A stretch of DNA of 64,000 bases from Cereibacter_A azotoformans (GTDB lineage: Bacteria > Pseudomonadota > Alphaproteobacteria > Rhodobacterales > Rhodobacteraceae). Below are positions 26,202-34,216 of the stretch, in pieces. The stretch is taken from assembly GCF_003050905.1 (NCBI RefSeq), contig NZ_QAOT01000015.1. One strand, given 5' to 3'. Under the pieces are notes generated by a model. The model saw nothing but the letters and a program-made list of their open reading frames with translations. It made no database searches and was not told the origin of the DNA. Every line of letters begins with the position of its first letter. The stretch's first letter is position 1. The position numbers and the translations under genes are program-made.

Positions 26202-27136
26202 GCGCGCTGATCGACGTCATCCTGCCTGTCTTCCTCGTCATCGGATTCGGATATGCCGCCGCGCGTGCGGGCCTCGTGTCCGATCTTGCCGTGGATGCGG
26301 TGATGCGGTTCGCGCAGAACTTCGCCGTACCCTGCCTGCTCTTCTCGTCGATCGCGCGGCTCGACCTTGCGGCGAACTACGACCTCGGCCTGTTCGCGGC
26401 CTTCTATGTCGGCGCCTTCACCGGCTTCGGCCTCGGCTTTGCCGGCGCGCGCTACCTGGCCCGCCGTCCGGTCGAGGATTGCGTGGCCATCGGCTTTGCC
26501 TGCCTCTTCTCGAACTCGCTGCTGCTGGGCCTGCCCATCACCGAACGCGCCTATGGCCCGGAGGCGCTGGCCGCGAACTACGCGATCATCTCGATCCACT
26601 CGCCGCTTCTCTACGGCTTCGGCATCACGGTGATGGAGCTTGTCCGCTCGCGCGGGATGGGCTTGTCGAAGGCGCGGCTCGGGCGGCAGGTGGTGACGGC
26701 GATCTTCCGGCAGCCGCTGGTGATCGGGATCTCGCTGGGCTTCGTCGTGAACCTCACGGGTCTGGCCCTGCCCGGCGCGCTCTCGGCCGCGGTCGAGATG
26801 ATGAGCCGCGCGGCGCTTCCCACCGCGCTCTTCGGTCTGGGGGGCGTGCTGCTGCGCTACCGGCCCGAGGGCGACATGAAGCTGATCGGGATGGTCACGA
26901 TGATCTCGCTGATCGTGCATCCGGGGATCGTCTGGCTTCTGGGCCGGCATGTCGCGAGCCTCGATACGGCCCAGATCCGCTCGGCCGTGGTCACGGCGGC
27001 GATGGCGCCGGGGGTCAACGCCTATCTCTTCTCCAACGTCTATGGCGTGGCAAAGCGCGTCACCGCCTCGGCCGTGCTGATCGCGACGGGCGTCTCGATC
27101 CTCACCACCTGGTTCTGGCTGCAACTGCTGCCCTGA
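26198..27136 (+). CDS. AEC family transporter
   Basis: Auxin-efflux-carrier-family permease of 312 residues with about ten membrane helices in two five-helix repeats. The N-terminus (MSALIDVILPVFLVIGFGYA) and the NSLLLGLPI and VVTAAMAPGVNAYLFSNVYG segments are typical. The substrate is unknown; relatives move malonate, malate and similar acids. The ATG overlaps the stop of the MBL hydrolase by four bases, so translation is coupled. It is the last gene of the holB run. Confidence 0.88.
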   Translation: MSALIDVILPVFLVIGFGYAAARAGLVSDLAVDAVMRFAQNFAVPCLLFSSIARLDLAANYDLGLFAAFYVGAFTGFGLGFAGARYLARRPVEDCVAIGFACLFSNSLLLGLPITERAYGPEALAANYAIISIHSPLLYGFGITVMELVRSRGMGLSKARLGRQVVTAIFRQPLVIGISLGFVVNLTGLALPGALSAAVEMMSRAALPTALFGLGGVLLRYRPEGDMKLIGMVTMISLIVHPGIVWLLGRHVASLDTAQIRSAVVTAAMAPGVNAYLFSNVYGVAKRVTASAVLIATGVSILTTWFWLQLLP

Positions 27137-27148
27137 CGCACAGAGCCG

Positions 27149-27916
27149 TCAGGGGCGCTTGCGCTCGGTGACATAGGCCAGCGCGAGCGGCAGCGCGTTC
27201 AGCCCGCGCGAGGCCGGCCGGGCGAGGCGCAGGGCGGCGGCGGCGGGCGTGATCATGGCCAGCAGCATCGCCATCCGGCGGACGGCCCTCCAGGTTCCTT
27301 CGGGCGCATGGTCGAGATAGGTGTTCAGCGCCACCCCCAGAACATCGTGCGAGGTCCGGTCGGCGCAGAGGCACGAATGAATGAAGATCATCACGTCGAG
27401 CGCGAAATGCCGCCGTCTCCGCCGCCGGTCGGACCAGTGCGAGAGGCTGATGAAGCGCGCGGAGGCGCCGTCCCAGCAGATCGCCCGGACCGTGGGCCGA
27501 CCGTGGGTAACGCCCGCGCTGTGAAGCAGGGCAAGCGCCTTGCCCGCGGCCGCGAAGGCCGCCGTCCGCTCGCGCGTCCGCACATCGGAGGAGCGCAGGA
27601 GGTGGCGAAGGTTCGCCCCCGCATCGCGCGTCACGAGCCAGTCGCCGTGGCCGCTCACTATCGTGCCGACGGGAAGGCCCGCCGCGGCCATCCGCTCGAA
27701 CGCCTCACGTTCCCGCCGGAGCAGGCGGCGCATGTCGCCCTTGCGCTGCCAGGCACGGTGGGTCAGATCCTCGATGCGCTTCAGCCAGAGCTGATCGCCG
27801 TCCGGCAGAGGCAGGGGCCGGACCCGCACCGGCGGCTCGCAGAGCCCGGCCCGGATCACCTCGGCGAAGGGATCAGCGGAGGAAGAGGCTGCATCGACCT
27901 GGGACATGAGGAACAC
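27149..27916 (-). CDS. Kinase-like (WaaP/InaA-type) protein, probably inactive
   Basis: A 255-residue soluble protein with a protein-kinase-like layout. LWLKRIE (Lys46) could be the ATP-binding lysine strand, LLRREREAFERMAAAGLPVG the alphaC region and LLHSAGVTHGRPTVRAICWD (residues 130-149) the catalytic loop. In that loop the residue after HG is Arg rather than Asp and the expected Asn position is Ala. The later segment where Asp-Phe would be expected is FISLSH. I infer a pseudokinase or a diverged lipopolysaccharide-kinase relative. The C-terminus is helical, partly hydrophobic and Arg/Ala-rich. Met4 is an alternative start. The neighbours give no clear clue. Confidence 0.6.
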   Translation of the reverse strand: MFLMSQVDAASSSADPFAEVIRAGLCEPPVRVRPLPLPDGDQLWLKRIEDLTHRAWQRKGDMRRLLRREREAFERMAAAGLPVGTIVSGHGDWLVTRDAGANLRHLLRSSDVRTRERTAAFAAAGKALALLHSAGVTHGRPTVRAICWDGASARFISLSHWSDRRRRRRHFALDVMIFIHSCLCADRTSHDVLGVALNTYLDHAPEGTWRAVRRMAMLLAMITPAAAALRLARPASRGLNALPLALAYVTERKRP

Positions 27917-28074
27917 CCCGGCGGCACCGTGCCGTCATGCTCCGAGGTTAGCAGCGGATTCCGGCCGGCCGAGAGCGCCTGTTGACGCACCCACGAAAGA
28001 ATATGTCGCCAAGGGGTCTCGATCGTCCGCGGCCGACGCCGCGCCGCCCTTCCGGGTGACGCTCGACATGCGAA

Positions 28075-28094
28075 GGGCGGCCCGAAGGCCGCCC
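28075..28094 (-). terminator. Terminator of hemC with UUCG-type loop
   Basis: A perfect 8 bp GC stem, GGGCGGCC and GGCCGCCC, closes a four-base loop that reads UUCG in the hemC transcript, one of the most stable RNA tetraloops. It begins 22 bp after the hemC stop; the stem is followed by TTCGC rather than a long T-run. Confidence 0.65.
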
Positions 28095-28116
28095 CCGTCA
28101 CTCCTGCCCGCCCGGC

Positions 28117-29061
28117 TCAGCGCCAGCTGAAGAAGTCGGACGGCGCCCGGCCGAGAAGCTCCGAGGCCAGTTCGGCGCCCAGCGCGGCCGCGTCGGGAAT
28201 GCCGCCCCGGATCTCGCCCGAGATCGACTCGGAGCCGTCGGGCCGCAGGATCTCGCCGCGCAGCCAGATCTGGTCGCCTTCCAGCACCGCAAGGCCCGCG
28301 ATCGGCGTCTCGCACGAGCCGTCGAGCTTCAGCAGGAAGCTGCGCTCGGCCGCAAGCCGGTGGCCGGTGGGCACGTCATGGATCGCGGCCAGCATCTCCT
28401 GCGTGCGCGGATCGTCGATCCGCCGCTCGATCCCGATGGCGCCCTGCGCGACGGCCGAGAGCATCTCTTCGGGCTCGATGGCGACACGGGGCACGTGGTC
28501 CATCTTCAGCCGGTTCAGCCCGGCCATCGCGAGGAACGTGCCCCGCGCCACCCCGTCATTGAGCTTCTTGAGACGGGTCTGGAGGTTTCCGCGGAACTCG
28601 ACCACCTGAAGGTCCGGCCGCTTGTTCAGGAGTTGCGCGCGGCGGCGCAGGCTCGACGAGCCGACCGTGGCGCCCTGCGGCAAATCAGCCAGCCCGCCCT
28701 CGGCGTAGGTGATGAAGGCGTCCCGCGTGTCCTCGCGCGGCAGGTAGGTGTCGAGGATCAGCCCCTCGGGCTGAAGCGTCGGCATGTCCTTCATCGAATG
28801 GACGGCGATGTCGATTCCCCCGTCCAGCAGGGCCTCCTCGATCTCGCGCGTGAACAGGCCCTTGCCGCCGATCTCTTTCAGAGGGCGGTCCAAGACCTTG
28901 TCACCCGTGGTTTTTATGACCACGATTTCGAATGCCTCTTTCGGCAGCGAGAACGCGGCCGACAGGCGGCTCCGGGTCTCGTAGGCCTGAGCCAACGCAA
29001 GCGGCGAGCCGCGCGTGCCGATCTTGAGGGGTTCAGCGGGGGTGGGCATGGAGTGTGTCAT
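28117..29061 (-). CDS. hemC: Hydroxymethylbilane synthase (porphobilinogen deaminase)
   Basis: Joins four porphobilinogen units into hydroxymethylbilane for heme and bacteriochlorophyll. Motifs are IGTRGSPLALAQ, GKGLFTREIEEALL, AVHSMKDMPT, GSSSLRRRAQL, EFRGNLQTRL and GSCETPIAG, where the Cys binds the dipyrromethane cofactor. I use the ATG at 29061 (314 residues); the ATG at 29049 is as likely. Neither has a Shine-Dalgarno sequence, and the promoter lies so close that the mRNA may be leaderless or nearly so. hemE is divergent, sharing about 100 bp. Confidence 0.97.
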   Translation of the reverse strand: MTHSMPTPAEPLKIGTRGSPLALAQAYETRSRLSAAFSLPKEAFEIVVIKTTGDKVLDRPLKEIGGKGLFTREIEEALLDGGIDIAVHSMKDMPTLQPEGLILDTYLPREDTRDAFITYAEGGLADLPQGATVGSSSLRRRAQLLNKRPDLQVVEFRGNLQTRLKKLNDGVARGTFLAMAGLNRLKMDHVPRVAIEPEEMLSAVAQGAIGIERRIDDPRTQEMLAAIHDVPTGHRLAAERSFLLKLDGSCETPIAGLAVLEGDQIWLRGEILRPDGSESISGEIRGGIPDAAALGAELASELLGRAPSDFFSWR

Positions 29062-29068
29062 GCCGATT

Positions 29069-29097
29069 TGGTTAGCGCTGTCCATTTGCCCTGACAA
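29069..29097 (-). promoter_or_regulatory. Promoter of hemC
   Basis: Reading leftward, TTGTCA (29097-29092) and TAACCA (29074-29069) lie 17 bases apart, a good match. The predicted transcription start is around 29062, within one or two bases of the first possible hemC ATG. Confidence 0.6.
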
Positions 29098-29106
29098 CTC
29101 CCCATA

Positions 29107-29135
29107 TTGACATCCCATGCGCAGCTTGGGAACCA
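29107..29135 (+). promoter_or_regulatory. Possible promoter of hemE
   Basis: A perfect -35 hexamer TTGACA at 29107-29112 is followed 17 bases later by a poor -10 (GAACCA, 29130-29135). If used, the leader before hemE is about 20 bases and contains the AGAAGGAG ribosome-binding site. The weak -10 leaves this unsure. Confidence 0.35.
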
Positions 29136-29161
29136 GCAGGCAAGCTGAGAAGGAGCACCCC

Positions 29162-30193
29162 ATGACCAAGACGATGCTGCGTGCGCTGCGGGGCGAGACC
29201 CTGCCCACGCCCCCGATCTGGCTGATGCGTCAAGCCGGCCGTTACCTGCCGGAATACCGTGCGACGCGGGCCGAGGCGGGCGACTTCCTCTCGCTGTGCT
29301 ACAACCCCGAGCTGGCCGCCGAGGTGACGCTGCAACCGATCCGCCGCTATGGCTTTGACGCCGCGATCCTGTTCGCGGACATCCTGCTCCTGCCGCAGGC
29401 GCTTGGGGCGGATCTGTGGTTCGAGACGGGCGAAGGCCCGCGGATGTCCACGATCACCGACATGGCCGGGGTCGAGGCGCTGAAGGGCAAGGATGAGATC
29501 CACGAGAAGCTGGCTCCGGTCTATGAGACCTGCCGCATCCTCGCCCGCGAACTGCCCAAGGAAACCACTTTCATCGGTTTTGCCGGGATGCCCTGGACGG
29601 TCGCGACCTACATGATCGCGGGCCGCGGCTCGAAGGACCAGGCGGCTGCGCACAAGCTGAAGGACACCGACCGTCCGGCCTTCGAGGCGCTGATGGACCG
29701 GATCACCGAGGCCACGATCGAATATCTCTCGAAGCAGGTCGAGGCCGGCTGCGAGGTGGTCAAGCTCTTCGACAGCTGGGCCGGATCGCTGAAAGGTCAG
29801 GACTTCGAGGATTTCGCGGTCGCCCCGGCGAAGAAGATCATCGCCGAGCTGAAGGCGCGTCATCCGGGCCTGCCGATCATCGCCTTCCCGCGCGAGGCGG
29901 GCGAGGGCTACATCGGCTTCGCCGAAAAGACCGGCGCCGATTGCGTGGCCATCGACAACTCGGTCAGCCCGGAATGGGCCGCCGAGAACGTCCAGAAGGG
30001 CAAGAGCTGCGTGCAGGGCAACCTTGACCCGAAATACATGATCACGGGCGGCGACGAACTCGTGCAGGCCACGAAGCGCGTGGTGGAGGCGTTCAGGAAC
30101 GGCCCGCACATCTTCAACCTCGGCCACGGCATCACCCCCGAGGCCGACCCCGAGAACGTGACGCTGCTGATCGAGACGATCCGCGGCAAATGA
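29162..30193 (+). CDS. hemE: Uroporphyrinogen decarboxylase
   Basis: Decarboxylates the four acetate side chains of uroporphyrinogen III to give coproporphyrinogen III. The 343 residues match the family. Motifs are PPIWLMRQAGRYLPEYRATR near the N-terminus, the central FADILLLPQALG and FAGMPWTVATYMI, and FNLGHGITPEADPENV near the end. The ATG at 29162 follows AGAAGGAG. It is divergent from hemC and followed by a clear terminator, so it appears to be monocistronic. Confidence 0.98.
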   Translation: MTKTMLRALRGETLPTPPIWLMRQAGRYLPEYRATRAEAGDFLSLCYNPELAAEVTLQPIRRYGFDAAILFADILLLPQALGADLWFETGEGPRMSTITDMAGVEALKGKDEIHEKLAPVYETCRILARELPKETTFIGFAGMPWTVATYMIAGRGSKDQAAAHKLKDTDRPAFEALMDRITEATIEYLSKQVEAGCEVVKLFDSWAGSLKGQDFEDFAVAPAKKIIAELKARHPGLPIIAFPREAGEGYIGFAEKTGADCVAIDNSVSPEWAAENVQKGKSCVQGNLDPKYMITGGDELVQATKRVVEAFRNGPHIFNLGHGITPEADPENVTLLIETIRGK

Positions 30194-30199
30194 TCCCTC

Positions 30200-30231
30200 G
30201 GGGGCGGCTCACGCAGGCTTGAGCCGCCCCC
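30200..30231 (+). terminator. Rho-independent-type terminator after hemE
   Basis: A perfect 12 bp stem, GGGGGCGGCTCA and TGAGCCGCCCCC, with an 8-base loop, starting seven bases after the hemE stop. The downstream sequence is CGTTGCC, so the T-tract is weak but the stem is very stable. Confidence 0.7.
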
Positions 30232-30289
30232 CGTTGCCTCGGCCCCACGTCCGCGACAGGGTAGCCCTTCCCTCTCCCGGAGTTGACCC

Positions 30290-30919
30290 ATGCGGCCCTC
30301 CCGCAGATCCCTGTCTGTCCCCTGCATCGCGCTGGCGGCGCTTCTGCCGATGCTGCCCGCCGCGGCACTCGCCAAGCCCGAAGCCTGTCTGACCTCGCTG
30401 GAAGGCTTTCCGACCGCCCTCGCCTACGATACCGGGGACGAGGAGGTGCGGGCCAACCGCTCGATCCGCGAGAGGTGGCTGGGCGGCTATGGCAGGATCA
30501 CCTGCCCCGGCTATGTGACGCTGCGCGCGATGACCCCGGGGCTGAATGACCGCGAACGGTCGGTCTTCTGCCTGCAGTTCGATCGCGAGGCGAACACCTA
30601 CACCGGCTTTGCCGAGGGCAAGCGCGACGCCTACCTGCATTGCGCGAAGCCGTCGGGGGCCTTCTGCGAGAAGGTGAATGCCTCGGCCGAGACGGCCGGC
30701 AAGGTCGCGGGCGCGGCGGGCAAGGCGCTGAACGGGGTCCGGGCGGTCGAGAACAGCGCGGGCGCCGTGGTGCTCTCGGGAACGACCGGATCGGTTTCGG
30801 CGGCGCTCTCCAACCTGGGCGCGACGGCCCTTGCCACGGTCACCGCCCCGGCCGCCCTCACGGCCGCCGCTGTCACCGTCGTGGCGGTCGGCGGCGCGGT
30901 CTATGTCTGCAGCGAGTAG
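30290..30919 (+). CDS. Secreted protein of unknown function with glycine-zipper-like tail
   Basis: I do not recognise this 209-residue protein. A signal peptide of about 28 residues ends AALAK. The middle (30-130) is polar with five Cys residues (for example KPEACLTSLEG and GRITCPGYVTLR) and may be disulphide-bonded. From about residue 140 the sequence turns Ala/Gly/Thr-rich (KVAGAAGKALNGV), with two long hydrophobic stretches. It ends AAVTVVAVGGAVYVCSE. This resembles glycine-zipper or membrane-inserting hairpins seen in some channel-forming peptides, but that is only an inference. It stands alone between the hemE terminator and convergent hemF. Confidence 0.65.
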   Translation: MRPSRRSLSVPCIALAALLPMLPAAALAKPEACLTSLEGFPTALAYDTGDEEVRANRSIRERWLGGYGRITCPGYVTLRAMTPGLNDRERSVFCLQFDREANTYTGFAEGKRDAYLHCAKPSGAFCEKVNASAETAGKVAGAAGKALNGVRAVENSAGAVVLSGTTGSVSAALSNLGATALATVTAPAALTAAAVTVVAVGGAVYVCSE

Positions 30920-30946
30920 ACCGCCCCGCCGGTGGCGCCGCCTCTG

Positions 30947-31822
30947 TCAGATCCACTTGGCCAGCGGCGGCAGGCTCATGAGCACGGCGTTGGCATCGTG
31001 TCCGGTCTCGAGGCCGAACTTCGTCCCGCGGTCATAGACGAGGTTGTATTCCGCATAGAGCCCGCGATGGATCAGCTGCGCCTCGCGGTCGGCCTCGGTC
31101 CAGGGGGTGCCCATCCGCCTCTCGACGAGGGGCACGAAGGCGGGCAGGAACGCCTCGCCCACCGCGCGGGTGAAGGCGAAGTCCGCCTCCCAGTCGCCGC
31201 TGTTCAGGTCGTCGTAGAAGATCCCCCCGACGCCCCGCGCGCGGCCGCGGTGGGGAATGAAGAAATACTCGTCGGCCCAGGCCTTGAAGCGGGGATAGTA
31301 GTCCGCCCCGTGCGCCTCGCAGGCCCGGCGCAGCGTGGCGTGGAAATGCTCGGTGTCCTCGGGATGGTCAAGGCAGGGATTGAGGTCCGAGCCGCCGCCG
31401 AACCACCAGGCGTGCGGGGTCCAGAACATGCGGGTGTTCATGTGGACGGCGGGCGCGTGCGGGTTCTGCATATGCGCCACGAGGCTGATGCCCGAGGCCC
31501 AGAACCGCGGATCCTCGGCCATGCCCGGCACACCGCGCGCGGCCATCGCCTGCTGCGCCCGCGCCGCCAGCGTGCCGTGGACGGTCGAGACATTCACGCC
31601 CACCTTTTCGAACACCCGCCCGCCGCGCAGCACGCTCATCAGCCCGCCGCCCCCCGCCTCGCGGGTGGTCTCGGTCACCTCGAACCGGCCCGGCGCCGGA
31701 TCGGTGGGAGAGCCGCCCGCCGCGGCATCCTCCAGCCCCTCGAAGGCCGCGAGGATCCGGTTCCTCAGCTCGCGGAACCAGTCGGCGGCCCGTGCCTTCT
31801 GCCCGTCCATCGCATCATTCAT
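30947..31822 (-). CDS. hemF: Oxygen-dependent coproporphyrinogen III oxidase
   Basis: Oxidatively decarboxylates coproporphyrinogen III to protoporphyrinogen IX using O2; the oxygen-independent counterpart hemN is 15 kb away. The 291 residues contain the family signatures GGGGLMSVLRGGRVFEKVGV, MNTRMFWTPHAWWFGGGSDL and the C-terminal YNLVYDRGTKFGLETG. The length and start agree with known HemF proteins. The gene converges with the secreted-protein gene and is divergent from the small lipoprotein gene. Confidence 0.98.
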   Translation of the reverse strand: MNDAMDGQKARAADWFRELRNRILAAFEGLEDAAAGGSPTDPAPGRFEVTETTREAGGGGLMSVLRGGRVFEKVGVNVSTVHGTLAARAQQAMAARGVPGMAEDPRFWASGISLVAHMQNPHAPAVHMNTRMFWTPHAWWFGGGSDLNPCLDHPEDTEHFHATLRRACEAHGADYYPRFKAWADEYFFIPHRGRARGVGGIFYDDLNSGDWEADFAFTRAVGEAFLPAFVPLVERRMGTPWTEADREAQLIHRGLYAEYNLVYDRGTKFGLETGHDANAVLMSLPPLAKWI

Positions 31823-31934
31823 GCATCCCTCCCGCAGCTTTGTGCTCAGGGCTAGCAGCTTTCCTGCCAGCGATCCAGAAAAGGCGGCTCAGAATCCTCT
31901 GGCGCGGCGCCGGGAATGGATTAGCTTCAGCCTC

Positions 31935-32345
31935 ATGAAACATGCCGCGCTCCTCCTACTGCCCCTGCTTGCCGCCTGCGCCACACCGCAGGAGCGGTGC
32001 CTCCTGCAGGCGACGCGCGATCTGCGCGTGGTGGACGAGCTGATCCAGGAGGGAGAGCGCAATCTCGCCCGCGGCTACGCGATCGAGGAAGTGACGGATT
32101 ACCGCACCGAATGGGTGCAATGCCGTCCGCCGATCGTCCGCTACAGGCCCGACGGCCGGCGCGTGGTCTATCCCGCGCGGCACTGTTTCGATCAGGTGCC
32201 CTACACGGTGCGCCAGCCGCGCGCGATCGACCTCGCGGCCGAGGCCCGCACCCTTGATCAGCTCAAGCGCAAGCGGGTCGAGCTGGCCCGGACGGCCGGC
32301 CCGGCGGTCCAGCAATGCAAGCTGATCTATCCCGAGACGAACTGA
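31935..32345 (+). CDS. Small predicted lipoprotein of unknown function
   Basis: A 136-residue protein beginning MKHAALLLLPLLAACATPQE. This is a lipoprotein signal peptide with lipobox LAAC (Cys15), so it is probably anchored in the envelope; Ala/Thr after Cys gives no inner-membrane retention signal. The mature part has three more Cys residues, a region rich in Arg, Tyr and Val (RPDGRRVVYPARHCF), and a helical, charged C-terminal part. No family is recognised. The start is set by the signal peptide. It lies alone between hemF and the SDR gene. Confidence 0.7.
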   Translation: MKHAALLLLPLLAACATPQERCLLQATRDLRVVDELIQEGERNLARGYAIEEVTDYRTEWVQCRPPIVRYRPDGRRVVYPARHCFDQVPYTVRQPRAIDLAAEARTLDQLKRKRVELARTAGPAVQQCKLIYPETN

Positions 32346-32368
32346 CGGCGGGGCCCCTGCGCCCGCCG
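32346..32368. terminator. Stem-loop between convergent genes
   Basis: CGGCGGG and CCCGCCG form a 7 bp GC stem just past the lipoprotein stop and 8 bp before the end of the convergent SDR gene. It lacks a T-tract on either strand, so a terminator role in both directions is only plausible. Confidence 0.35.
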
Positions 32369-32376
32369 GAACGCTC

Positions 32377-33186
32377 TCAGTGAACGGGGGCCAGGGCCGG
32401 GTCGATCAGGCTGCGCCCCCCGTCCAGCGTCACGACCTGCCCGGTCATGAAGGCCGCCGCGTCCGAGGCGAGGAACTGCACCGTCTCGACGATCTCGGCC
32501 GGCGAGGCGATGCGCTTCATCGGCGTGCGCTCGGTGATCTGGGCGCGCATCGCCGGGCTGTCCTTCAGCGCGGTCTGGAGGCTCGCGCTCATGACCGAGC
32601 CGAAGGAGACGGCGTTGACGCGGATGCCCTTGGACGCCAGCGCCACGGCCATCGAGCGGGTCATCTGCTCGACCGCGGCACAGCTGATCGAATAGGCCAG
32701 CAACTCGGGCTGGGTGCGGATCGCGGCAATCGACGACAGATTGATGATCGAGCCGACCTGCGTGGGCTTTTCCTCGCTCTTTTCCGCGCGCGCGATCATG
32801 CGTTTGGCGGTCATCTGGGTGAGGCGCAGGCCGGTCAGCAGGTTCTGCTGCAAGAGCAGTTCGACCGCGTCCTCCTCCATGCAGAGCGGGTCCGAGAGCG
32901 CGATCTGCCGGCTGGCGTTCACGAGGATGTCCACCCGGTCGAAGGCGTCCATCGTGGCCGAGAGCAGGTTGGTGATGGTGAGCTTTTCGCGCAGGTCGCC
33001 GGCGAACATGCGCACGGGCCCCTCGCTGCGGGCCTCTTCGCCGATCTGGTCGGCGAGGCGCTCTTCGTCCATGTCCACGAACATCACGTTCGCGCCCTTG
33101 TCCACGAAATGCCGGGCCACGGCGAGGCCGATGCCGGCGGCGGCTCCGGTCACGATGGCGGTCTTGCCGGAAATGACGAGCGACAT
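32377..33186 (-). CDS. Short-chain dehydrogenase/reductase with altered catalytic Lys
   Basis: Rossmann-fold SDR protein of 269 residues. The cofactor loop TGAAAGIGLAVARHF (13-27) and the C-terminal GQVVTLDGGRSLIDP are standard. The catalytic Ser is around 151-152 and Tyr is at 165. The expected Lys four residues later is Cys169 (AYSISCAAVEQMTR), so the YxxxK motif is broken. The NNAG-like motif is also changed (LVNASRQ). Either it has an unusual mechanism or it binds cofactor without normal dehydrogenase activity. The next gene upstream, the methyltransferase, is on the same strand with a 12 bp gap. Confidence 0.85.
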   Translation of the reverse strand: MSLVISGKTAIVTGAAAGIGLAVARHFVDKGANVMFVDMDEERLADQIGEEARSEGPVRMFAGDLREKLTITNLLSATMDAFDRVDILVNASRQIALSDPLCMEEDAVELLLQQNLLTGLRLTQMTAKRMIARAEKSEEKPTQVGSIINLSSIAAIRTQPELLAYSISCAAVEQMTRSMAVALASKGIRVNAVSFGSVMSASLQTALKDSPAMRAQITERTPMKRIASPAEIVETVQFLASDAAAFMTGQVVTLDGGRSLIDPALAPVH

Positions 33187-33198
33187 GCGAGGCTCCCC

Positions 33199-34200
33199 TT
33201 ATGCAGATGTGCCGGCCGTGCGTTGCGGTCGCGCGGCACGGACGATGCGGAAGGCGGCATCGCCGCTGATCTCCTCCACCTCGCGGAAGAGGGCGCGGAG
33301 ACCGCGGTCATAGGGCAGATGCCGGTTGGCCACCAGCCAGAGCACGCCGGACGGGGCCAGAAGCCGGGCCGCCGCCTGCAGGAAGCCCATCCCGAGCGTC
33401 GGATCGGCCTCGCGCGTGGTGTGGAAGGGCGGGTTGCAGACCACCACATCGGCCGGTTTCGACAGGCGGAAGCGCGTGGCGTCGGCCCAGTGGAAATGGG
33501 CGCGCTCGTCAGTGATGTTCAGCCGCGCGCAATCCAGCGCCGCATGCTCGGCCTCGACCAGGTCGATCCGCTTCACGGCCCGCCGCTCGAGCACCGTGCG
33601 CGCGAGGAAGCCCCAGCCCGCGCCCAGATCCACCACCCGGCCCGAGAGATCGGGCGGAAGGGCCTCGAGCAGAAGCTGCGAGCCGCGGTCGGGCGCATCG
33701 GCCGAGAAGATGCCGGGAAGGGTGCGGAAACCGCCTGCAATCTCGGCCGGACGCGCCGCCCAGTCCTCGAGCCCCGGCTCGGCCGCGAAGGTGAAGAGCT
33801 TGCCATGCGCCTTGGAGAGCGTCGCCGACACGGCCAGACGCTCGGCCAGATCGCGCCAGACCGCTTCGATCCCGTCGGTCTTCTGCCCGTCCACGACGAT
33901 GAGCCCGCCCGGCTCGACCGCGGCGGTGGCCTCGGCCAGCAGCGCCCGCGCCTCGGCCCGCGCGCGCGGCAGGCAGACGACGGCGGCCGCATGGCCCGAA
34001 CCGCCCGCCACGGCCACGCGGTATCCCTGCGCCGCGAGCGCATCGTGATCGGGCCGGAAGCCCTGCACCAGCAGAAGCCGGTCCTTCGGCAGCGCCGACA
34101 GATCATCGGCCGCGCGCGGACGATAGACGACGATGCTGCCCGCGTCGGGCAGCACGACCGCGCCGGTTTCCAGCGCCAGTGTCAAGCGGGCAGATCGCAT
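33199..34200 (-). CDS. RsmC/RlmG-type rRNA guanine-N2 methyltransferase
   Basis: Two-domain SAM methyltransferase of 333 residues. The C-terminal domain has VVDLGAGWGFLARTVLE as motif I and VVCNPPFHTTREADPTLGMGF, the NPPFH catalytic motif of N2-guanine enzymes that modify 16S G1207 or 23S G1835. The N-terminal half is a degenerate copy of the fold, as in RsmC. The rRNA position cannot be decided from sequence. It ends 12 bp before the SDR gene and starts 16 bp after clpS. Confidence 0.82.
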   Translation of the reverse strand: MRSARLTLALETGAVVLPDAGSIVVYRPRAADDLSALPKDRLLLVQGFRPDHDALAAQGYRVAVAGGSGHAAAVVCLPRARAEARALLAEATAAVEPGGLIVVDGQKTDGIEAVWRDLAERLAVSATLSKAHGKLFTFAAEPGLEDWAARPAEIAGGFRTLPGIFSADAPDRGSQLLLEALPPDLSGRVVDLGAGWGFLARTVLERRAVKRIDLVEAEHAALDCARLNITDERAHFHWADATRFRLSKPADVVVCNPPFHTTREADPTLGMGFLQAAARLLAPSGVLWLVANRHLPYDRGLRALFREVEEISGDAAFRIVRAARPQRTAGTSA

Positions 34201-34216
34201 CCGCAGGCCCCGGGGC

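Noticed and set aside
27982..28010. Promoter-like TTGACG with AT-rich sequence downstream, reading rightward
   Set aside because: No gene lies on that strand until hemE, over 1 kb away beyond hemC, and the -10 match is poor at the right spacing.
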